From assembly GCF_030272615.1 (NCBI RefSeq), contig NC_081409.1, positions 470,884,573-470,948,572 of the forward strand: DNA of 64,000 nt, read 5' to 3'. Position 1 is the first letter of the stretch. Each line of letters begins with the position of its first letter. The notes below the pieces were generated by a model. It was not told the DNA's origin. It was given only the letters and a program-made list of their open reading frames with translations, and ran no database searches. Position numbers and translations under genes: made by a program. Of the stretch, positions 44,288-56,897 are shown piece by piece. The stretch is from Cryptomeria japonica (lineage: Eukaryota > Streptophyta > Pinopsida > Cupressales > Cupressaceae).

Positions 44288-47200
44288 ATGGAAGAAACCA
44301 AATTCAAGGTCGGAAGTTCAATGGTCAAAATTATCAGTTATGAAAAATGCAGATGGAGGATTACCTATATCAAAAGGATCCGTGGCAGCCACTGGAAGGA
44401 AAGTCAAATAAATCGACCATGATGTCAGATGAAGATTAGGATATTTTTGATAGAAAGGCACTAGGAACCATTCGGTTGTTCCTTGCACCTTCTGTAGCAT
44501 TGAATATATCAAAAGTAACAACTTCAGATCTAATGGTGGCACTGGCTAAACTGTATGAGAAACCCTCAGCTTCGAATAATGTATTTATTATGAAGCGTTT
44601 GTTTAACATAAAATGAGTGAGGAAGGATCCGTAGCAGATCATTTAAATGAATTTAATATAGATACCAACCAATTGACTTCTGTAAAAATTAGCAATGATG
44701 AAGAGGTTAGGGCTCTCTTAATTTTATGTTCTTTGTCGAAAAGCTGTAATAGATTGGTTATGGCTATAAGTAACTCTGTCTTTGGTTCAGATACTTTGAA
44801 ATTTGATGATGTTGTTGGTGTTATCCTAAGTGTGGAAATGCGATGGAAAAACATAGGTGAGACTTCACATCATCAAGTACTGTTTTGAATGTAGAGAATA
44901 GGGGAAGATCTAAGGAAAGAGGAAAAGGCCTTAGGCATGAGAAGTCACGAGGAAAGTAAAAGAAAGGACGCTCTCAATCTAGAGGTAGAAAGGATTGCTA
45001 GTATTGCGGAAAGCCAGGACATTTAAAGAAAGATTTCTGGCCTCAGAAAAACAAACAAGGAGATGGAATGAAGATGACAATAAGGAAGCTAATGTTGCAA
45101 GTAATACTTTACAAGATGCCTTGATTCTGTGTTTAGATAATGTTAATGATTCTTGGATAATAGATTCAGGGGCTTCATTTCATGCTGCACCCCATAGAAA
45201 ATATTTTCTAGATTATATTCCAGGTGATTTTGGATAGGTATATTTGGGTGATGATGAGTCATGTCAGATTGTTGGAAAAGGCGAGATAAAGATCAAGTTG
45301 TAGAATGGAAATGACTAGTTGTTTTAGTAGGTAAGGCATGTTCTGAATTTAAGAAGAAATTTAATTTCTATAGGACAACTGGGCAGTGAAGGTTGCATAG
45401 TTATCTTTACAGACAATGTCTTGAAGGTCACTAAAGGTGCATTAGTAGTAGCTAAAGGTGCAAAGGTAGGAACATTGTATTTGTGTACTAGTAATACTTA
45501 TTCTACCTTAGCTGCCATTAAAAAAGTTGTTGCAGGGACATCTACAATAGATGTTGTAAGGACATATTCAAAACTGTGGCACCATAGACTTGAGTACATG
45601 AGTGAGAAAGGGATGAAAATCCTCCACTCTAAAAATTTGTTGCCAGGATTGAAGCAAATTGATTTAGAATTCTATAAAAAATGTGTTTATGGTAAACAGA
45701 AAAGAGTCGGATTTCTCAAGGTTGGGAAAGAGAAGAAGAGAGAGAAATTAGAGCTTGTGCATTCAAATGTATGGGGACCAGATTAGGTATCATCTCTTGG
45801 TGGCTCTTGTTATTATGTTATTTTTATAGATGATGAAACAAAAAAAAATGAGTATATTTCGTAAAACAAAAATCAGATGTTTTTGAAACTTGTAAGAAAT
45901 GGAAAGATTTGGTTGAGAATGAGACATGAAAAAAGTTGAAGTGTCTCAAATCTAATAATAGAGGCGAGTATTGCAACAAAAAAATTGAAGATTACTGTTC
46001 CTTCAATGGAATTCGAAGGTAGAAGCCAATTCCAGGAACCCCACAATAAAATGGTGTGTCTGAGAAAATGAATAGGACCATCATGGAGCGTGCAAGGAGC
46101 ATGAGATTGCATGGTGGGCTGCCCCTACAATTTTGGGTAGATGTTGTACATATTGCTATTTATTTGATAAATAGGGGACCTTCAAATCCTTCGGATGGTG
46201 GTATTCCAGAGGGGGCATGGACTTGTAAAAAGGTAAACTATTCTTTTCTAAAAACCTTTGGTTGTGAAGCTTTTGTCCATGTTGATAAAGAAAACATAAC
46301 CAAGCTTGATGTTAAATCTCAAAAAAGTACCTTCAATGGATATAGAATAGATGACTTTGGTTATCAGTTATGAGATTTTGAAAATTAGAAAATAATTAGA
46401 AATAGAGATGTTATATTAAATGAGAAGGTCATGTACAAAGAATAGATGTAGGAAAAGAAGAATGAACAAGTCAAAAAGGAATATGTGGTGTTGGATGAGA
46501 TTCCTGAAAATCAAATGCCATTGGTACCTGATGCTCAGCAACAAAAAAATATCCCACAAACTCCTGCAAATATTAGACTTTCTACGAGGTTAAGTAGGCT
46601 TCCTAAAAGAGTTTCTCCTTATTTGTATTCTATTTTATTAACTGATTCTGGTGAACCAGAAGGATATGAAGAAGTAATGCAGGTGGATGCAAAACAACAG
46701 TGGGAGCTAGGCATGAAAGAGGAAATGGATTCCTCGATGAAGAATCAGACTTGGGACTTAGTCCCATTACCTACAGGAAAAAGAGCCTTGGCAAATAAAT
46801 GGGTTTATACGCTGAAGGAGGAGGATAGAGGACAAAAAAGATATAAGTCCAGACTCGTGGTTAAAGGTTTTGAACAGAAAAAGGGTATATATTTTGATGA
46901 CATATTTTCTCCAGTTGTAAAAATGACTTCAATTAGAACTGTTCCAAGTCTTGTGGCTACAGAAAACTTGCATCTTGAACAACTAGATGTTAAAAAAACT
47001 TTTCTCCATGGGGATTTGAAGGAGGAAATCTACATGCAACAACGACATGGATATGAGGTCAAAGGTAAGGAGGAGTTAGTGTGCTATTAGAATCAGAGTC
47101 TATATGGCCTAAAGCAAGCACCTCAACAATGGTATTTGAAATTTGATAGTTTCATGGCTGAAAAAGGTTACCATAGATGTCATTCTGATCATTGTGTTTA

Positions 47201-48067
47201 TTTTAAGAGATTGGATAATGACAGTTATTTTATCCTATTACTTTATGTTGATAACATGCTTGTTGTTGGGTCTAACATGCAACATTTAAATGAACTTAAA
47301 CATAAATTAGCAAAGTCATTTTCTATGAAGGATTTGGGTCCAGCTAAGCAAATCCTTGGTATGAGGATTTCATGGGACATAAAAAATAGAAAATTAAGTT
47401 TATCCCAAAGTGAGTATGTAAAGAAGAAGCTGAAAAGATTTAACATGCAGATTGCAAAAGCAGTTGGTACACGTTTGGCTAGTCATTTCAAATTGACTAA
47501 GGAGATGTGTCCAAAGACATAGAGAGAGGTAAATAAGATGTCTAACATCCCGTATTCATTAGCTGTAGGTAGTCTGATGTATACGATGGTATGCACACGG
47601 CCAAATTTTGCACATGCAGTGGGAGTTGTGAGTAGGTACATGAGCAATCCAGGAATGAAACATTGGAATGTTATCAAATGGATTCTCAGATATTTGAGAG
47701 GTACTTCTAGCATGGCATTATGTTTCAAAGGATCAAATGCTACTCTATGAGGATATGTTGACTCTGATCTGTCAGGTGATATTGATACGAGGAGTACTGC
47801 AAGGTATGTTTTTACTGTAGGGGGAATTGCAGTTAGTTGGGTTTCTAGACTAGAAAAGGTTGTTGTGATTTCAACCACTGAGGATGAGTATGTAGCTACT
47901 ACTGAAGCTTGCAAGGAGATGATTTGGTTACAACGTTTTCTGTAGGAACTGAGCCAGATGTAGGAGGATAGCCCATTGTATACAGATAGCTACAGTCCCA
48001 TTCATCTTGCAAAGAATTCTGCTCTTCATTCAAGGACAAAACACAATCAGCTCAGGTACCACTTCAT
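44288..48067 (+). pseudogene. Tork copia gag-pol (many stops and frameshifts)
   Basis: Starts at MEETKFKVG. Gag has the LYEKPSASN and HLNEFN segments; its knuckle (YCGKPGHLKKDFW, about 45000) has lost the last Cys. Protease shows WIIDSGASFH. The integrase finger LWHHRLEYMSEKGM...CVYGKQ is followed by a broken core with EKMNRTIMERARSM. RT shows LANKWVYTLKEE, LDVKKTFLHGDL, SLYGLKQAPQQWY and YVDN instead of YVDD near 47246, a change in a catalytic Asp. RNase H reads to KHNQLRYHFI, where SIRE-B has inserted; the protein resumes at 62082 (SVLENGQLRLEKIH). Confidence 0.9.
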
Positions 48068-48916
48068 TATTGGCAATTGACACTCAATTGATTGCTTCAA
48101 TATGTTGTCATTGATGGCAACATGTTCCGACTTCATATTTTGGTTTAGTAATGTACCGAAAAACACTTCACCGGCACCAGCACCGACATGTATCTTCATC
48201 GGTTAGAAGGAATTCTTTGGGTACCGGCATCGCAAGTTGACATGGTTCACATTTAGGTTATCCGTATTGGAGGCCAACATCATTTTGGGAGATCTGACAT
48301 CGACAATTTATTTTGATATTTATGGATATATGTTATTGAGCCGACATGTATATTCATATTGTAATTATCTTTGTAAGCCGACATAAGGCATGACGAATTG
48401 CAAAGGGGTATATAGGCCAGTTTATTAGATCATTTTGTATGATATGGATATGTAAGGTTATGGATTGTAGTGAAGATGTGAAATATATGAGAGGGATCAT
48501 GTATGTGAGGATATTTATGTAAGAGGTTATTCCGGTAAGGGTTTAGGGTTTTAGACTGGAACAGACAGAGCTTAACAAGGACCGTATTCAGGAATAGGAG
48601 ATGCTATCTTTGCAATTCAATAATTTCTCTAGATTATAGTTTGGATTTATATATAGTCTGGATTTATATGTAGTCAGTGAGGCTACTTTTGTGATTGAGT
48701 AGTGTGCTCTAGGCTATAAGCCTTCCTGCAAGTGCAGGCCCCCATATTTTGTAATATCTTTTCATATGGCGAGTGGATTGATATTGTGGGTCACAAATCC
48801 CACCGTGGTTTTTCCTCTTTGAGGTTTTCCACGTATAATTTTCTGTGTTATGGTATTCATTTGTGTGACTGACTTATTGGTTGATTTATTTCTTTCAATT
48901 CTATATGTATCGGTAT
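48068..48916 (+). repeat. SIRE-B 5' LTR, left part
   Basis: TATTGGCAATTGACAC, where the 3' copy has TGTTGGCAATTGACAC, so the first dinucleotide has mutated. It stops at the gypsy-like insertion (duplicated GGTAT, 48912-48916) and continues at 56735. Confidence 0.88.
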
Positions 48917-50153
48917 TATAATGGTGGGAAAATGATGAATGATGGATCAAGAGGAAAACTACCCTTTCCCTCAAAGACAGATGAGAGTTTCACTATTGAT
49001 TATCCTTCAAGCACTTTTCACCATTACATTAGGAAGAAGAGGATGAGATAATTCACTAGATTCAATCTCTCCACACAAAGATGGTAGATTGAATTCTAAA
49101 TGAATTGAGAATGTTAGGATGATCCCCCTTTTCCTTGTTTGATTTGGAAAGGAATTTGATTGAATTATGTAATGCAAAAGTGACAAAGAACTAATTATAA
49201 CTTGAGATCGGAATATGGGATGAAGCTATGCACTTGGATCTAGCAGTAAAATGTCGAGATGAAGTCGCCTTGAGAATTTGACTAAAATTTGTCTGGACCG
49301 TGGCGGGAATGTACACGGTCCTCCGAAAAATCCGTGAAATGAAAAGGTTTTTCTGCCTCTGCAAATGGAGATTGAATCCAAAAGTACAGCTACGCACCTG
49401 CAACCTACACAGAAAAAAGAGAGGAAAATGGATTGGGATTGGGGGTTTGCCTTTAGGTCAAACCCCAGTTTTGGAATTAACCAAGTAATGAAAGAAAGTA
49501 CTTGCAAGTGGATGTAAATGAAAGACTGAATTGTAAATCACCTCAAGGGAGGTTGTAGTAGAAATGTTGATAGAAGTACTTGTGTATAACTGAATGTTGG
49601 AATCAATCTCCTTTTCAATGGTTGAATCCTTGACTTGAATGCAACACCTAGTCTTGAAGGGAGACTTGAGAATGCTCAATGCTGGAAAAGAATGGTTGAA
49701 TGCTCTTGAATGCTTGATCACTTGTACATACTCAAATATTATCCAACTCATGCCAATGAGAGAGCGAATGCCCCCTTACATACATGTTTGAAGGATTTGA
49801 ATTTCATCACGGGCCAACATCAGGAGAGTTTTCCCACTCACTGCACAACCAACAGTGCATGCTCTAGGAAGGTCCTGCTCCAAAATAGGGCAGGGATAGG
49901 GGCACCATGCCCCTGTCCTGGGAGGACAAGGTCACCATGCCCCTATCCAAGGGGGGATAGTGGCGCCACACCCCTATCCTACCCCTTTCTCCAGGTCATA
50001 ATGTGGTCAGGGTGATGCAGAGGCCAAGGAAGAAGCCATTTTCACAAGCCGAGCAATCTCCAATCTCCGATCAGGATAGAGGATTTGAGTTTGCATGCGC
50101 GAGGATCCTAATGCAATCTCAATTTGCTAGGGTCACAATTTTATGACTCTACA
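48917..50153 (-). repeat. TR-GAG 3' LTR
   Basis: Minus strand TGTAGAGTCATAAAATTGTG...CCACCATTATA. It contains the GGACCGTG/CACGGTCC hairpin (49295-49321) and a GC-rich block of three CACCATGCCCCT-like units near 49885-49985. Confidence 0.9.
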
Positions 50154-51400
50154 TTTAGCCCCTACTTTAGTGGGAGTATAAGCGTACGCCAATACTTCCA
50201 GTAAAGTACAAGGAAACAAGATTGAAAGACTTTTGCCATGTCAAGGAGGCAAGATGCGCCAAGCCCCCAGTGGACTTAGGATCTTACGACTTTGATTGAC
50301 AAAGTAAAAGGGAACATTGAGAAGGGGAGAACCATGACTGCACGTAGCAAAGTTCCCTTCACTATGAGTCATGAAAGCAAGGATACAAAAGATTATAAAG
50401 AAAAACAAAGTTCACTAAGTAATTCTAATTATCAAAAGAATGAAAGTATGAGTGGAGTGTATGCCCCCACGTTAAAGAAATTGCACGCACCTTATCAAGA
50501 GCGATTGCTTTAAGGTAGGATACACCCAAGAGAGAAAATAAAGGGAGCGTGTTATCGCAAGGATTTAGCCCCCAATCGAGATATAAACCAAAGGATAATG
50601 AACACAAAATACGAGGTAGTGTCTCTTTCTTCGGGGTCAGTATGCTATATGATAACTCATGTATATCATGCATCTATATGCATATAATAATCTTCATTCC
50701 CCAAAGAAGGATACTACCTTAGAAGAAAGGAAAGAGAGGATGTCTTTTGAGTCAACATTAAAGAGACCAAGAAAAGATCTCAATGCTTTGCATCGTCCCC
50801 AAGTAGACTTTAAGGGAACAATAGAAGAACAGGTACACACATAGAAGAATGGTCGCAAAAGAGAAAGAAAGGAGAGAGAGAAGATCTACAGTGCTAGTAT
50901 CGCTAATATAGCATGACATCCGCCTCCCGATCTTGCTGATCACTATTTCGGGAAGGCGAGCAACATGACAGAGGAGCGACATCGAGCACAACAGATGGAG
51001 CTATCACAAGATCCAAACAAGGACTATGCTCATGTTGTAAGTCACTCTGTTCGATTCTAGGAGCTAGGATTAGGGTTTATGAAAACTAATCCGATAAATG
51101 TTTGTGCACATCAACATACTCATACTCACTATCAGAAGCATTACGAGTTGTATTTCCAGTATGAATAACATTTTCACCCATTTCTTCATCAAAGTTTAAA
51201 GCAAGAGGAGAAAGAACATGAATAGGAGTAAAACCATCACATGTTTTATGCAACTTATGATTTGGAGATGTTGGCTAAACATCTTGCTTGGGAGAAAAGG
51301 CAATCATGCCAACTTTTCGGGTTTTAGGAGATTGAGTATTTTGAGGGATAGCTTCACGAGCTTGAATATGATGTCTTCCTTGGTGTTCTCTCGCACAAAT
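50154..51400 (-). other. TR-GAG non-coding 3' region with two purine tracts
   Basis: Where pol would be expected there is no RT or integrase motif in any frame. The polypurine tract beside the LTR reads AGTAGGGGCTAAA on the minus strand (50154-50166); a second, TTGGGGGCTAAA, lies at 50566-50577. A short frame around 50425-50673 shows no known motif. Confidence 0.6.
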
Positions 51401-51406
51401 TTTTTG

Positions 51407-51811
51407 TCAAGTCTTAGTGGAAGGTTGAGAAGAAGGAGGAACACTTGAAAAAGTATGAATGTTTCTCTCCTTGATAGTGGAAGGTTTAGGTTGAGGTCTT
51501 TTTGGTTGAACAATAGGAGAAGCAGACCTCTTATCTAGATAAGAGGAAGGAGGTGGAACTGCGCCATAGAAAGGAGGAATATTAGGTGTAGGGAGGAGAC
51601 CAAGTCCATCATGAGGAGGAGGTATAGGTCTAACCTTAGGAGGAATATTGTTGTTCTCCTTAAGAGAAGGTAAAGTCACATCCATAGGAGTAGGTGAACA
51701 ATTTTCCTTAGGAAGGAGATTAGTTCTATTCGAGAGGGGAAGAACCTCATCATGAAGAATAATAGGAATGTCAAGTGTTGGTGATCTAGGTTGACTTAAG
51801 GATAAGATCAT
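51407..51811 (-). pseudogene. Proline-rich frame after the protease, unknown
   Basis: 134 codons, Pro/Ser-rich (IPPKVRPIPPPHDGLGLLP), directly after the protease frame. It may be the C-terminal end of the gag-protease protein or a linker left when pol was lost. No catalytic motif. Confidence 0.4.
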
Positions 51812-51820
51812 ATCATTCTT

Positions 51821-52500
51821 CTATTTTTGATAGGATTGAAAAAGAGCATCACTCCTTGATGGAAGAGATTGAAATTGTTTAGGCCAAAAGAGATCAATAG
51901 GAATACCGGGGCTTCTTTTGGATGGACGAAATAAACTATGGTTCACAATTATGATTTCTCCATTGTGGGGAAATTTCAGAAACTTGTGGATTGGAGAAGC
52001 AATAGCCTTCATGGAAGATAGCCAAGGATAGCCCAACTTCACACGGAATTGCTCGGAAGAAGGTATGATAACAAAGTCAACATCCATGGATTTAGCATTA
52101 ACTTCAACAAGAAGGGTGATAGAGCCAATGGTAGGATAAGAGAAGCCATCAAATAAATTCACAACCACATTAGAATTATCATAGAGTGGTTTATGCAATC
52201 ATAAAGTGATAAGATACTCTTTAGTTATGATATTAACTATGCAAGAGGGATCAATCAGGGCACGACGGCAAGGGATATCCTTAACCTTTGTAAATATGTA
52301 TAAAGGTCTATCGGGTGTTCTAATGGTCTCACTAGGGTCAAATGTAATACAAGGATCCTTAGGCGTATCTTGTGTTTCTACCATATTAACCAAGTTTGGA
52401 GCCATACAGGTGAATTCTTTAGAAGTGAGAGAATTAGGCACAATCTCAATAATGTTAGAGGTATGAGATGACAAGGGATCAGTGAAAATATTAAGATTTG
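51821..52500 (-). pseudogene. Retropepsin-like protease remnant of TR-GAG element
   Basis: VKDIPCRRALIDPSCIVNII corresponds to the V(R/K)xIPxxRxLVDTGSSxNII segment of gypsy proteases, with the catalytic D-T/S-G read as D-P-S, so the active site is lost. Downstream come LFDGFSYPTIGSITLLVEVN and LGYPWLSSMKAIASPIHKFLKF, the usual FDGS...G and LGRPWI...SxLHQxLKF blocks. A TGA lies at about 52199 and a frame change near 52495 joins it to gag. Confidence 0.7.
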
Positions 52501-54161
52501 ATTAGGAGGAGCAATTGATTTATTCCCTTTATCATTCACACCCACCACAAATATAGTATTATTATCAATTAAGTGTTGAACCTTATTTTTCAATGCAAAA
52601 CATTTTTCAGTATCATGACCAGGTTGACGATGAAATTGGAAAAAGGAATTGTTATCAAAATAAGGAGATGCAAGTTTGGAAGGATCAATTTGTTTTATAG
52701 GAGGAAGTTTGATAACATTTCTATGCAACAACTGAGACATAATACTATGCAAAGATTCACTCAAAGGAGTAAACTGCCTTTCTCTTTGGAAAAAAATAGA
52801 AATAGAAGGAACACCTGTTGTAGCATTCACATGGTTGTTGTTGATTGGATCATTGAACTTGATGAAGCTTTTTGTTGGTTTGAACTTCGCAAATGGTTGT
52901 TGAACACTCTCCCCCTTATCACTCGGAGCCATAGGAGTGGATTGCTCCATTTGACTCAGAACAAGTTGATAATTATGGAGTGTTACGCACAACTGCGGAA
53001 AGGAAGTGAACTCAAACAAAAGAAGCTTTTCCCTTATATCTTTTTGTAAATTAGAAATGAAAATTCTTTGAATATCATTATCAGGCACATGAAAATAAAT
53101 TTGAGTACATAAATGCTTATATCTACCAATGAAATCAGTCACTTTTTCTTTAACACCTTGTTTACAATGCATTAAATCAGTCAAAGTGATTTTAGGACCA
53201 ATGTTGTTTTGAAATTGTTGGATAAAAATATTTTCCAATTGTTGAAAAGAAGTGATAGAATAAGAAGGTAGAGAGAAATACCATTGTAAGGCTGTATCTC
53301 TTAGTGTTATTGTAAACAATTTTGCAAGCAATCGTTGATCATAAGCAAAATTAGTACACAAGGTTTGGAATGTTTTGACATGCATAAGAGGATCACCTTT
53401 TCCATTATAGAGTTCCGATTGAGGGATCTCCACATGTTTAGGTGGCACAACTTTAATAATATCAAGAGAAAGTGGGCTCGCAACATCAAAGGTGGGCACA
53501 CTAAACTTGGATTGACTCATGGAAGCAATTTGTTGTTGTAATGAAGATACAGTTTGAGCAAGATTGTTAATTATCATCTTGGTAGAAGAATTGATGTTAG
53601 ACATAGGTGATTGAGAAGGTGGTGTGATGTTATTGAAAGAAGGCATGGACTGAGAATAAGGTGGTGGGACATTATGATAAGTAGGCATTGGTGATGACTG
53701 AGTAGGAAAAGAGACACTTAAAGGAGGAATAAAGTTGTTGAAGGAATTTCCCCCTTGTGTCACACTGATTGGTTGAGGAATAATAAGAACACTCATAGAA
53801 GACATAGGTATCGATGGAGGAGAAGAAGAGGATTTCCCCCATGACCTATGGTTGTAGGAATAAAATTTCGAGTTGAAGTGGCCATGATGTTAGATGTGAA
53901 AGTAGGAATACTAGTCATAGGATTAGTCAAAGGAATAGAGGAATTGACTTGTGTGGAAGCTTGTGAGTAACCTAGGGTTTTGACACAACTCTTGATAGGC
54001 ATGACATTAGAATCAACAATACGTGCAATGCCACACAATATATCAATTCCATTCTTATCACTTTGAAGCATGCGTTTAAGACCTTCAATTAATGGAAGAG
54101 CTTCACTATTAGGGTATTCTTGGGACATCCATTGTTGAAAGAGATCAAATTGATTGTCCAA
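52378..54161 (-). pseudogene. TR-GAG gag polyprotein (one early frameshift)
   Basis: Starts MDNQFDLFQQWMSQEYPNSE (54161) and shifts frame near 53840 in TGGGGGAAATCC. It continues 475 codons as a Pro/Ser/Gln-rich region, then the retrotransposon gag domain (YNGKGDPLMHVKTFQTLC, DTALQWYFSLPSYSI, FLQQFQNNIG-like), then an FHRQPGHDTEKCFALKN segment, the H...GHxxxxC signature that Tat/Ogre-type gag uses before the protease. It would form the particle shell and bind RNA. Nearly intact compared with the Tork pol around it. Confidence 0.82.
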
Positions 54162-55492
54162 TGTAGAAAGTTGATCTAAAGAAACCCTAGTTAAAGCGTC
54201 TTCATCATCATGAGATCAATCAATATGCACATGATTAGGATGGGCAGATTAGCATGATCCTCATTAAAGAAGTCACCCAAATTAGTCTCCATCTCCTTGG
54301 TAATTAAACCTTGGGATGCCTTGATTCTAATACTTCGTCTAACGGGGATAGGAGAGGTAGGACTAATAGTTGTAAAAATCATGCACTAGAGGGAAAATTT
54401 AAATTTTGAATTGTAGAACAAAGCTTACAAATTTGAGTAATGCAAAATTCAAGAAAATAACGATTACACAATTTGAACTCTATTGGGGGAAGAGGATGAC
54501 ACAATTTCCAAAAAGGAAAGGAAATTGGAATTTTAAAATTAGGGCCAAGTGAATACCACTTAATTTTAAAATTAGAATTTTTAAAATTAGTGCAGACAAT
54601 TATTAACTTTTTAAGTTTAAACATTTTCTTGAAAGTTGAAATGTTGAATTTTAAAGGTATTTCCGATTCTAGAGGGTTCAAAAATCGATAAAATCAGCCA
54701 ATCTTCTGGATTTAGGCTATTGAATACAATCATAGTCTCCTGAAATTTCAGGAAAAAAGGCGAGGACCGTGGCAGGAACGCACATGGTCCGACCAACTTT
54801 TTTTGAAAATTTTTCAGGGATGGATATTACGAAGATTTTGAAGCTAACCCCCAAAAATTGGCGAATTTTACGATCTCTAGATGGGTGAAATGAAGGCGCA
54901 AATGTGAAAATAGGACCCTATTAGGGTTTTGAAGAAAAAGAGGAATTGAATTGCAATTTTGAAAAGGGTCAAACCTAATGGATAGGGACACGTTGGAAAA
55001 TGTTTAGAAATCAAATTGATTTGAAATTCACACAAAATCCAATTACTTTTAAAAATTAGGGTTTGATGACCTAACCACTTAATTTTGAAATTTGAATTTT
55101 GGAAAAAAAAGGGGGGAAATTAAAAATTTGAATTGTAGGATTGAAGACAAATTTGATAACAATTTGAAATCGGAAAATTAATGGAAATCCAATTTTTGCA
55201 CAAGTTCAAGATGATTTTTGAAAATTAGGGTTTTAACAAGTAACCTCTTAATTTTGTAAATTTTAATTGCAAATTGAGCAAGACAATGAGGAAATTGAAT
55301 TTGACAATCAAAACAATTTTTAGATCTAAGATAACCACAAACAATTTTTACAAATCACAAGTTCAATTTTAATTTTAAAAACTAGGGTTTTTAACGAATC
55401 AACCACTAAGTTTGCAGAAAATTGAAACTTGTAAATGAAAAATATGCAATGTTGTTCAAAGGAAAGAATGTAAGATGTCGAGTTCACCAAAA
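54162..55492 (-). other. TR-GAG 5' leader, 1.3 kb, AT-rich
   Basis: Between primer site and gag there is no motif-bearing frame. The recurring AATTTTAAAATTAGGGTTTT suggests local duplications. It carries a third copy of the LTR hairpin motif GGACCGTG/CATGGTCC (54764-54790). The probable primer site is TGGTGAACTCGACATC (minus strand, 55474-55489), three bases from the LTR; I could not match it to a tRNA from memory. Confidence 0.6.
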
Positions 55493-56729
55493 TGTAATGG
55501 TGGGAAAATGATGAATGATGGATCAAGAGGAAAACTACCCTTTCCTTCAAAGAGAGATGAGAGTTTCACTATTGATTATCCTTCAAGCACTTTTCACCAT
55601 TACATTAGGAAGAAGGGGATGAGATAATTCACTAGATTCAATCTCTCCACACAAAGATGGTAGATTGAATTCTAAATGAATTGAGAATGTTAGGATGATC
55701 CCCCTTTCCTTGTTTGATTTGGAAAGGAATTTGATTGAATTATGTAGTGCAAAAGTGACAAAGAACTGATTATAACTTGAGATCGGAATATGGTATGAAG
55801 CTGTGCACCTGGATCTGGTAGTAAAATGTCGAGACAAAGTTGCCCTGCGAATTTGATGAAAAGTTGTCCGGACCGTGGCAGGAATGTACATGGTCCTCCA
55901 AAAATATGCGAAACGAAAAGGGTTTTTCTGCCTCTGCAAATGGAGCCCGAATCCGAAAGTACAGCTGTGCACCTACAACCTACACACAAAAAGAGAGGAA
56001 AATGGGTTGGGATTGGGGGTTTGCCTTTAGGTCAAACCCCAGTTTTGGAATTAACCAAGTAATGAAAGAAAGTACTTGCAAGTGGATGTAAATGAAAGAC
56101 TGAATTGTAAATCACCTCAAGGGAGGTTGTAGTAGAAATCTTGATAGAAGTGCTTGTGTAGAACTAAATGTTGGAATCAATCTCCTCTTCAATGGTTGAA
56201 TCCTTGACTTGAATGCAACACCTAGCCTTGAATGGAGACTTGAGAATGCTCAATGCTGGAAAAGAATGCTTGAATTCTTGAATGCTCTTGAATGGTCTTG
56301 AATGATTGATCGCTTGTACATACTCCAATCTTATCCAACTTTCACTTATCCAACTCATGCCAATGAGAGAGTGAATTCCCCCTTAAATACATATTTGAAG
56401 GATTTGAATTTTTTTAGGGGTTGAAATCGGAGAGTTTTCCCGCTCACTGCACAACCCACAATGCATGCTCTAGGAAGGTCCTGCCCCAAAATAGGGCAGG
56501 GACAAGGGCGCCATTCCCCTATCCAAGGTGGACTAGTGGCACCATGCCTCTGTCCTACCCCTTTCTCTAGGGCAGAATATGGTCGGGGTGATGTAGAGTC
56601 CAAGGAAGAAGCTGATTTTGCAAGCCAAGCACTCCACAGTCTCCGATCAGGCTAGAGGATTTGAGTTCACATGCGTGAGGACCCTAATGCAGTCGTAATT
56701 TGAGAGGGTCACAATTTTATGACACTACA
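55493..56729 (-). repeat. TR-GAG 5' LTR
   Basis: Minus strand TGTAGTGTCATAAAATTGTG...CCACCATTACA. Hairpin GGACCGTG/CATGGTCC at 55870-55896; the GC-rich block has two units where the other LTR has three. Confidence 0.9.
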
Positions 56730-56734
56730 GGTAT

Positions 56735-56829
56735 ACCGGTTGGTGAATGGATGTTTTAATAAGGTTAAAATTGATCATTCCTGTAGAACATTGATTCACC
56801 CCCCCTCTCAGTGTTCTTGGATTCCAACA
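56735..56829 (+). repeat. SIRE-B 5' LTR, right part
   Basis: ACCGGTTGGTGAATGG...GATTCCAACA, matching the end of the 3' LTR (61982-62076). Confidence 0.88.
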
Positions 56830-56843
56830 ATTGGTATAAGAGC
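56830..56843 (+). promoter_or_regulatory. SIRE-B primer-binding site
   Basis: ATTGGTATAAGAGC touching the 5' LTR, one base from ATTGGTATCAGAGC. Confidence 0.85.
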
Positions 56844-56897
56844 CTTGTGCCTTAGAGGAAGTTTAACAACTCGAGGAAGATCCTGAATCCGAAATCT

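Larger units (their letters stand above)
48917..56729 (-). mobile_element. Non-autonomous Tat/Ogre-like gypsy element with gag and protease only (TR-GAG type)
   Basis: Two 1237-bp LTRs and a 5339-bp interior, target duplication GGTAT (48912-48916 and 56730-56734). The minus-strand interior holds gag and a protease remnant, then a proline-rich frame and 1.2 kb without coding sequence; RT, RNase H and integrase are absent, not just decayed. This fits the TR-GAG class of non-autonomous elements. The LTRs look close to 95% identical by eye, so it is the youngest layer of the nest. Its outermost dinucleotide in the left LTR has mutated (TATAATGG against TGTAATGG). Confidence 0.88.
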
